The notes under the pieces: generated by a model
The model's input: only the letters and a program-made list of their open reading frames with translations
What the model was told of the DNA's origin: nothing
The model's database searches: none
In this document: positions 56,824-64,000 of the stretch, piece after piece
Numbering within the stretch: position 1 is the stretch's first letter
How the letters are laid out: every line of letters begins with the position of its first letter
Translations under genes and position numbers: made by a program
Assembly: GCF_000143415.4 (NCBI RefSeq)
Contig: NW_003314379.1
Span: 127,851 to 191,850, forward strand
Direction of reading: 5' to 3'
Length of the DNA: 64,000 bases
Source of the DNA: Selaginella moellendorffii
Taxonomy: Eukaryota > Streptophyta > Lycopodiopsida > Selaginellales > Selaginellaceae

Positions 56824-58367
56824 ATGATGAAGAAGAAGAAGAAGAGGGGCAACAAGAAGGCGCCAATCCCGGAATCCAGCTCGGATCAGGCGCAAGGAGT
56901 GGCGATGGCGGGAGAGGAGGAGGAGGAGGCGGTGAGCAAGGTAGTGGAATGGCCAGAGGATGGAGGATTGACGCGAGAATGGGTAATCGGCGTGGGCGAG
57001 ACCCTGGCGGAGGCGGCCTCCATGCTGAGGCCGCAAGCACTGCGCCGGGTAGTGCCAGTCGCGGTCGCCGATTCGCTCATCGCCAGGGCTTCCAAGATCA
57101 TGCACAAGGAGCCCAATTGCTTGCGCCTGGAGCCGCCACGGTCGAGCTCCAGTAGCATCGTCCTGGTGGGCGATTTGCACGGCCAGCTCCATGATTTGCT
57201 CCATCTCTTTGATCTGGCCGGCCTCCCCAACGAGGAACGAATGTTTGTGTTTAACGGGGACTATGTGGATCGAGGAGCGTGGGGATTCGAGACTTACTTT
57301 CTCCTCCTTGCTTGGAAGGTATGATATCGGTTTTTTTTTTACTTCTTTCTGGTGGTAGTGAAAGTTGGTATTGTTCTTCTTTTCTTCAGGTATTGCTACC
57401 TCACCGAGTGTTTCTTCTGCGAGGAAACCACGAGACAAAGTTCTGTACGAGCGTCTACGGCTTCGAGAAAGAGATCTCCGTCAAGTTTGGGGAGCATTCC
57501 AAGCATGTCTACCGCAAGCTCTTGGGATGTTTCGAGGGCCATCCTCTGGCGGCGGTGATAGCCGGCAAAGTTTTCATGGCACACGGTGGCTTGTTCCGGA
57601 GCTTGGAACCGGGGCCTTCTACGCGATCTTTCTTGGTGAGAGCTGCTGCCAAGCTCAAGCTGGGTGATCTGGAGGACCTTGCAAAGTCGAGAAGAGGCGT
57701 GCTGGATCCGTCGGCCGTGGGAAACAACGTGATACCGGGTGATATCTTGTGGTCCGATCCATCTCCAAACCCGGGGCTTGCGAGCAACGAAGGTCGAGGG
57801 ATCGGGCTTGTTTTTGGACCGGATTGTACTCAGGAGTTTATGGACAAGCACAAGCTAAAGGTAAGGTGGTGTTTTGTGTCGTTTGCTCACGATCATTGGC
57901 ATTGTTCGGCAGTGCAGCTTATAGTGAGATCTCACGAGGGGCCGGATGCGAGACAGAAGCGTCCTGAGATGGCAAGCATGGACAAAGGCTACACGATCGA
58001 CCACGTTGTCAGGCTGGAAAGCTCATCACTCTGTTCAGTGCTCCCGACTATCCCCAGTTTCAGGTTGGCCTTCTTCATTTCGTGTTTTCTTTCTTCGTAA
58101 ATGCAACGAAGTTTCGATTGTCAACGATGGCAGGCGACCGAAACTCGCTTTAACAACAAAGCAGCCTACATTGTTTTGGAACCACCGGATTTTTGCGAGC
58201 CCGACATTTGTGTTTTTGAGGCGGTCTTCCCGCGGCCACATGTAAGCAATTTCGTTTTGATACTTCCATCCACCGCTTTGGTTGCTATTCCGCAGGTTAT
58301 GCCGTATTACGATCATGTTAATGTTATGGATTCAGACGACGAGCTGGATCTGCCAAAAGACGGATAA
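56824..58367 (+). pseudogene. PP7: PP7-type Ser/Thr phosphatase, unit 1, with 1-bp frameshift
   Basis: Five exons: 56824-57318, 57390-57860, 57918-58063, 58134-58241, 58296-58367; about 430 aa if the frame is restored. PP7 is a plant PPP-family phosphatase linked to light and heat signalling. Lys-rich start, acidic stretch, WPEDGGLTREWV, then the metal-binding PPP motifs GDLHGQ (D117, H119), GDYVDRG (D146) and RGNHE (N178, H179), HGGLFRS, and RSHEGPDARQKRPE; end DSDDELDLPKDG. Exon 3 is 146 nt here and 147 nt in unit 2: one A is missing at about 58010 (GTCAGG against GTCAAGG). This shifts the frame and removes the last ~78 residues. It could be a real mutation or a sequence error. The rest is cleanly exonic. 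Confidence 0.85.
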
Positions 58368-58502
58368 AAAAAAACTAGAAAAATGCCACGACTGCCACCT
58401 TTGAGGTCTTCGTGGGCGTTGGACTTTTATGCTCGTAGGAGTCAAGAAAATCATTCGTGACAATATATTTCCGAGCTAGAGCTGCAAGAGAGCTAGGAGA
58501 AA

Positions 58503-60124
58503 ATGGCGAGTGATTTTGTTTTGGTTGTTGCGGCAGCACTATCGATCGCTGCTGTGCTATGGAAGCTATGGAAGAGTAGAATTAAATCGTCTCTTCTTCC
58601 CCCAGGTCCCATTGGGCTTCCACTGATCGGCCATCTCCACTTGCTCTTTGCAAATCCTCCACACACCGTGCTCCAGAGGCTGTCGGCTCGCCATGGACCG
58701 ATCATGTCACTGCGATTCGGGCATGTGCCAGTGGTTGTCGTCTCCAGCCCAGCAGCCGCCAAGGAGTTCCTCAAGACCCACGACGCCGCCTTTGCGTCTC
58801 GCCCGCCGAGCGCCGCCGGGAGGATCATCGTCCACTACAACGCCGACATCGTTTTCGCCCCCTATGGCGACTCGTGGAGGCACTTGCGCAAGATCGCGAC
58901 ACTGGAACTCCTCACAGCTCGCCGGATTGACATGTTTCGGGGCGCGAGAATGGAAGAAGTAAGATCCATGTGCCGATCGCTACTAGTAGCGGACGATCGC
59001 GAGACGGGGATCGTGGATGTTCGTGGGCGACTGACGGCGCTCACCTTCAATCTCATCACTTTTATGCTCATGGGCAAGTGCTACTTTGGCAAGGACACGG
59101 AGAACGAGGAGGGGGCAAAAAAGTTTTTGGAGGTAATTGCAAGCATATTTGAGGTATGTGGAGACTTTCCACTTGGGGATTACTTCCCATGGCTTCCCAA
59201 GTTCTTGGATCCAACAGAACGTCGTATGCATTCCTTAGCTAAATCCTTTCATGAATTCCTTAGTGATAATATCACTGAACACGAGAACAAGAAAAACAAC
59301 AGTGAAAAGAATAACATTGACAAAGATTTCTTGGACATCCTCCTCTCTCTGAGAGACAATGGTAACGAGCATCTACAAAACAAAAACATCATAAGTATCA
59401 TGACGGTAAGAAAAAGAATTCGATCAATCAGTCTCATCACTTGAGATCTTTTTCTTGGCAGAACTTGGTCACAGCTGGAACCGACACCTCAGCAGTGACA
59501 CTCGAGTGGGCGATGGCTGAGTCGATCAAAAACCCCACCATCGCTGCCAAAGCCCGAGAAGAAATCGAGCTAGTTCTCGGTGAGAAGTGGAGGACGAAGA
59601 TGGTGGAAGAGCCTGATCTTTCACAGCTAACTTATCTCCAAGCCATCGTCAAGGAGACACTCCGGCTGCATCCTGCGGGACCGCTGCTGGTCCCCCACCA
59701 ATCCACCGAGGCGGTTAGCAATGTAATGGGGTACCATGTACCGCGCGGCACGACGGTGCTCATCAACGCCTACACCATCGCCAGAGACTCTACCGCCTGG
59801 GGCGACGACGCGCTGCTCTTCCGGCCCGAGAGATTCCTTGGCACGGATCTGGACATCCGGGGCAGGGACTTCGAGGCGGTGCCGTTTGGATCGGGGCGGC
59901 GGCAATGCCCGGGAATGGCACTGGCGCTCACCACTGTCCATCTCACGCTCGCCAACCTCCTCCATGGATTCGAGTGGAGAGAGCCCAGCGGTGAGAGCAT
60001 CGACACGAGCAAGGAGCAGTATGGATTGACGCTGCTCTTGGCAAAGAAGCTCCGACTAATCGCCACCCCACGGCTAGAACAAGGTACCTTAAAGCTCCGA
60101 TCCAAAGAAAGCTTGGAAGAATAG
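58503..60124 (+). CDS. Cytochrome P450, CYP71 clan, unit 1
   Basis: Two exons, 58503-59405 and 59462-60124 (521 aa). ER-anchored monooxygenase: N-terminal membrane anchor (VLVVAAALSIAAVLWKLW), proline hinge LPPGPIGLPLIG, WRHLRK in helix C, AGTDTS in helix I (about residues 306-311), KETLRL (ExxR, E366/R369), FRPERF and the heme loop FGSGRRQCPG (Cys about 450). The single phase-0 intron just before the I-helix motif is the usual A-type P450 position. Substrate cannot be told; CYP71-clan enzymes make phenolics, terpenoids and other specialised compounds. It starts 135 bp after the phosphatase stop and is the only intact P450 of the tandem duplication. Confidence 0.92.
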
Positions 60125-60360
60125 CTTCCTTGATAAACCATGAATAAGAAAGAAACCACGAACTTTCAGCACTATCTCTCCAAATGAACACTGCTGGCCT
60201 CATCAGGAGCCTCTTTGCGAATGAGATTTTTGCATGGCATGGACATTTTTATAACAAATATAAAGATAATTTGTAAGTATTAAATATTCTGAAGAAATTG
60301 TTGAAGACTTGGAAAAGAATAGACTAAGAGTAGATTGTTGGATCTAATTTGATTTCCAAG

Positions 60361-61305
60361 TGTGATTGAAGCTCTTGTTAATGTTCAGCTTATCAGCAGC
60401 TTGACAACATCTACGTTATTGCTTGCAACGTGCATAGCTAGCAGGGGGTTGGCAAAATCTGCATCCTTGTTCTTCCTTGCAGCCCGCATAGATTGGAGCA
60501 AGGGATTGGACAGGTTTCACTCCGATGACAAGAAGTCCAAAAGCTTATTTTCATCTTCGCTTAGAAGCGTTGTGGTGCTCTCCAACAACAGCTTCCAGCA
60601 GTGTCCACATTCCTGAGCTCCACCCTGTGAAGCAGTAACGCACAAGCCCCAATAAATTTGATCCGTGCACCACATTCTTGCACCAAGCTTCCCCCGACCA
60701 TATGCTTGAGAAACATCTCCAAGAAGCAGACAAGGCAGTCTAGCGGTACCTGGCCCCGTGCACACGCATCGTGCAGCTCCTTGAATATGCTATCAGCATC
60801 ACTAGCCAATTCAAAGGCAATGTTCTTGAAGCCCCGCAGCGAGACAGTCATAAACCAGGTGCCAAACTCTAAAACTGATCTCCACTTGCTCTCAGATACC
60901 AAGTTTCTCCAATGCTGGCACATCCTCATCTCTGCTTGTGTTGTGGCTTGCAACTGGCCGTAGTCTGAAATGCTGGTGTAGAGATAACTGAGCTTCTTTT
61001 TACATTCAGGTGTGCATTGCCATGCCTCCAACGCCGTCGTAAACTCTATCATCTCAGCTTGGGGGAAGAAAGCCTTGGGAGGGCGTAGCTCTGGGAGAGG
61101 CTTCAATTCCATATCTTGCCTGTTCAGCCGCCGCTCCAGCACGCTTCCCTTCTGCAATCTATTTCCTACCAACTTTCTAGGATATCCCCTCCCAATACGC
61201 CAACACATCCAGCGACTGTTGGATTTGGATGGAATCCCCCTTGTTCTTCTTCAGTTCCTCCAAAGCTTTCTCGGCCATCATCAGATCTGTGGAGCATGTT
61301 CTATT
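60361..61305 (-). pseudogene. Unrecognised gene remnant with an ankyrin-like end
   Basis: Minus-strand coding-like sequence in more than one frame. LMMAEKALEELKKNKGD...QQSLDVLAYWEG (about 61290-61200) continues after a frame change as a long open stretch to 60561 (SVLERRLNRQDMELKPLPELRPPKAFFPQAEMIEF and further, Trp- and Cys-bearing). It changes frame again to GGAQECGHCWKLLLESTTTLLSEDENKLLDFL, then MRAARKNKDADFANPLLAMHVASNNVDVVKLLI (ankyrin-like) near 60390-60490. The frame changes and missing ends point to a broken gene, although unrecognised introns could explain some of them. No family was named with confidence. Confidence 0.5.
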
Positions 61306-61340
61306 TTCATAGCTTCGATCGTTAAAAGGTACTTTGTTCC

Positions 61341-61741
61341 AAACATTCGTTCCTCGTCGGGGAGGCCGGCCAGATCAAAGAGATGGAGCAAATCATGGAG
61401 CTGGCCGTGCAAATCGCCCACCAGGACGATGCTACTGGAGCTCGACCGTGGCGGCTCCAGGCGCAAGCAATTGGGCTCCTTGTGCATGATCTTGGAAGCC
61501 CTGGCGATGAGCGAATCGGCGACCGCGACTGGCACTACCTGGCGCAGTGCTTGCGTCCTCAGCATGGAGGCCGCCTCCGCCAGGGTCTCGCCCACGCCGA
61601 TTACCCATTCTCGCGTCAATCCTCCATCCTCTGGCCATTCCACTACCTTGCTCACCACCTCCTCCTCTGCCGCCATCGCCACTCCTTGCGCCTGATCCGA
61701 GCTGGATTCCGGGACTGGCGCCTTTGTTGCCCCTCTTCTTC
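61341..61741 (-). pseudogene. Inverted 5' half of the unit-2 PP7 exon 1
   Basis: Minus-strand copy of 57246 down to about 56833. It retains WPEDGGLTREWV, the GDLHGQ motif and ends ...LPDEERMF. The very next base of the ancestral exon is found at 62062 on the plus strand. The start-codon region is lost at the junction with the P450 fragment. Confidence 0.9.
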
Positions 61742-62061
61742 GACGGTGCTCATCAACGCCTATGCCATCGCCAGAGACTCTTCCGCCTGGGGTGACGATG
61801 CGCTGCTCTTCCGGCCCGAGAGATTCCTTGGCACGGATCTGGACATCCGGGGCAGGGACTTCGAGGCAGTGCCGTTTGGATCGGCGACAATGCCCGGGAA
61901 TGGCACTGGCACTCACCACTGTCCATCTCACGCTCGCCAACCTCCTCCATGGATTCGAGTGGAGAGAGCCCAGCGGTGAGAGTATCGACACGAGCAACGA
62001 GCAATATGGATTGACGTTGCTCATGGCAAACAAGCTGCGATTGATCTCCACCCCTCGCCTT
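61742..62061 (+). pseudogene. P450 C-terminal fragment
   Basis: Matches 59752-60073 of the unit-1 P450. A 5-bp deletion in the heme loop (near 61884) shifts the frame; after it the P450 frame continues (RRQCPGMALALTTVHLTLANLLHGFEW) to ISTPRL and runs in frame into the phosphatase at 62062. Confidence 0.9.
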
Positions 62062-63163
62062 GTGTTTAACGGGGACTATGTGGATCGAGGAGTGTGGGGA
62101 TTCGAGACTTACTTTCTCCTCCTTGCTTGGAAGGTATGATCTCAGAATCACGTTTTCTTTTTTACTTCTTTCTGGTGGTAGTGAAAGGTGCTACCTCACC
62201 GAGTTTTTCTTCTGCGAGGAAACCACGAGACAAAGTTCTGTACGAGCGTCTACGGCTTCGAGAAAGAGGTCTCCGTCAAGTTTGGGGAGCATTCCAAGCA
62301 TTTCTACCGCAAGCTCTTGGGATGTTTCGAGGGCCATCCTCTGGCGGCGGTGATAGCCGGCAAAGTTTTCATGGCACACGGTGGCTTGTTCCGGAGCTTG
62401 GAACCGGGGCCTTCTACGCGATCTTTCTTGGTGAGAGCTGCTGCTAAGCTCAAGCTGGGTGATCTGGACGACCTTGCAAAGTCGAGAAGAGGCGTGCTGG
62501 ATCCGTCGGCCGTGGGAAACAACGTGATACCGGGTGATATCTTGTGGTCCGATCCATCTCCAAACCCGGGGCTTGCGAGCAACGAAGGTCGAGGGATCGG
62601 GCTTGTTTTTGGACCGGATTGTACTCAGGAGTTTATGGACAAGCACAAGCTAAAGGTAAGGTGGTGTTTTGTGTCGTTTGCTCACGATCATTGGCATTGT
62701 TCGGCAGTGCAGCTTATAGTGAGATCTCACGAGGGGCCGGATGCGAGACAGAAGCGTCCTGAGATGGCAAGCATGGACAAAGGCTACACGATCGACCACG
62801 TTGTCAAGGCTGGAAAGCTCATCACTCTGTTCAGTGCTCCCGACTATCCCCAGTTTCAGGTTGGCCTTCTTCATTTCGTGTTTTCTTTCTTCGTAAATTC
62901 AACGAAGTTTCGATTGTCAACAATGGCAGGCGACCGAAACTCGCTTTAACAACAAAGCAGCCTACATTGTTTTGGAACCACCGGATTTTTGCGAGCTCGA
63001 CATTTGTGTTTTTGAGGCGGTCCTCCCGCAGCCACATGTAAGCAATTTCAATTTGATACTTCCATCCACCGCTTTGGTTGCTTTTCCGCAGGTTATGCCA
63101 TATTACGATCATGTTAATGTTACGGATTCAGACGACGAGCTAGATCTGCCAAAAGACGGATAA
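62062..63163 (+). pseudogene. PP7-type phosphatase, unit 2, lacking its N-terminal part
   Basis: Exon remnants 62062-62133, 62188-62655, 62713-62859, 62930-63037, 63092-63163, all in frame to the stop. It starts at VFNGDYVDRG and keeps RGNHE, HGGLFRS, RSHEGPD and the DSDDELDLPKDG end, but GDLHGQ and everything before it are inverted upstream. Intron 1 is shortened to 54 bp with acceptor GTGAAAG, and one Leu codon is lost. Exon 3 carries the A missing in unit 1. It may be transcribed as a P450-phosphatase chimera. Confidence 0.88.
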
Positions 63164-63291
63164 AAAAAATCTAGAAAAATGCCACGACTGCCACCTTTGA
63201 GGTCCTCGTGGGCGTTGGTCGTAGGAGTCAAGATCCTTCGTGACAATATATTTCGGAGTGAGAGCTGCAAGAGAGCTGCGACAAGGAGAAA

Positions 63292-64000
63292 ATGGCGAGT
63301 GATTTTGTTTTGGTTGTGGCGGCAGCACTATCGATTACTGCTGTGCTATGGAAGCTATGGAAGAGTAGAATTAAATCGTCTCTTCTTCCTCCAGGTCCCA
63401 TTGGGCTTCCACTGATCGGCCATCTCCACTTGCTCTTCCTCCGCATACCGTGCTCCAGAGGCTGTCGGCTCGCCATGGACCGATCATGTCGCTGCGATTC
63501 GGGCATGTGCCAGTGGTTGTCGCCTCCAGCCCAGCAGCCGCCAAGGAGTTCCTCAAGACCCACGACGCCGCCTTTGCGTCTCGCCCGCTGAGCGCCGCCG
63601 GGAGGATCATCGTCCACTACAACGCCGGCATCGTTTTCGCCCCCTATGGCGACTCGTGGCGGCACTTGCGCAAGATCGCGACGCTGGAACTCCTCACAGC
63701 TCGCCGGATTGACATGTTTCGGAGTGCGAGAATGGAAGAAGTAAGATCCATGTGCCGATCGCTACTAGTAGCAGATGATCGTGAGACAGGGATTGTGGAT
63801 GTTCGTGGGCGAGTGACAGCGCTCACCTTCAATCTCATCACTTTCATGCTCATGGGCAAACGTTACTTTGGCAAGGACACTGAAAACGAGGAGGGGGCGA
63901 GAAAGTTTTTGGAAGTGATTGCGGGCACCTTTGAGGTATGTGGAGAGTTTCCAATCGGGGATTACTTCCCGTGGCTCCCCAAGTTTTTGGATCCGGCAGA
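63292..64000 (+). pseudogene. Cytochrome P450, unit 2, frameshifted and cut by the window end
   Basis: Copy of the unit-1 P450 starting MASDFVLVVAAALSITAVLWKLW. A 7-bp deletion after HLHLLF (near 63437) puts the following sequence out of frame; downstream, the P450 frame is otherwise intact (SARHGPIMSLRFG, WRHLRK, FPIGDYFPWLPKFLDPAE). The 3' part lies beyond the window. Spacing to the phosphatase (128 bp) mirrors unit 1. Confidence 0.85.

Noticed and set aside
61281-62051. 256-codon minus-strand frame containing a phosphatase N-terminus
   Set aside because: A chimera of antisense P450 sequence and the inverted PP7 exon; its first 107 residues are antisense, so it is not taken as a gene.

Overview
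This is plant nuclear DNA, most likely from the lycophyte Selaginella moellendorffii or a close relative. The evidence is compact multi-exon genes with introns of about 45-110 bp (mostly 50-65), plant-only products (chloroplast Cpn60 alpha, thylakoid lumen TL29, COBRA, CYP74, DUF1475) and a thick belt of nested LTR retroelements. All calls rest on reading the sequence and on remembered families; no database search was run. A 631-bp run of N (45990-46620) is an assembly gap.

1-16427 is a dense gene island of ten genes: NADH-cytochrome b5 reductase (+), chloroplast chaperonin-60 alpha (+), a small secreted cyanovirin-N-like protein (+), a DUF1475 membrane protein (-), a CYP74 allene-oxide-synthase-type P450 (+), a COBRA-family GPI protein (-), TL29/APX4 (-), an F-box protein (-), a Cms1-like ribosome-biogenesis protein (-) and N-carbamoylputrescine amidase (+). 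The last two share a 166-bp bidirectional promoter. Two introns (in the reductase and in TL29) appear to use GC donors.

16428-56823 is repeat territory. Two direct copies of a ~2.5-2.7 kb AT-rich segment (16445-18957 and 49412-52083) each carry an open gene for a secreted plant self-incompatibility S1-like (SPH) protein. They bracket a decayed Ty3/gypsy element. Its gag gene is cut at 19653 and resumes at 47736, so about 28 kb of other elements is nested in it. Inside are a complete LARD-like element (26349-33895: near-identical LTRs, iMet PBS, 5-bp target duplication) and an older inverted relative (38651-45039). There are also the arms of a large inverted duplication, and a complete 594-bp TRIM (46932-47525) whose LTRs carry a 5S-rRNA-like block, the hallmark of Cassandra elements. 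A decayed gypsy integrase and a chromodomain follow at 54.1-55.4 kb.

56824-64000 is a rearranged tandem duplication of a PP7-type phosphatase gene plus a CYP71-clan P450 gene. In unit 1 the P450 is intact but the phosphatase has a 1-bp frameshift. In unit 2 the phosphatase 5' half is inverted, a P450 C-terminal fragment is joined in frame to the phosphatase remainder, and the P450 has a 7-bp frameshifting deletion. No phosphatase copy in the window is intact.
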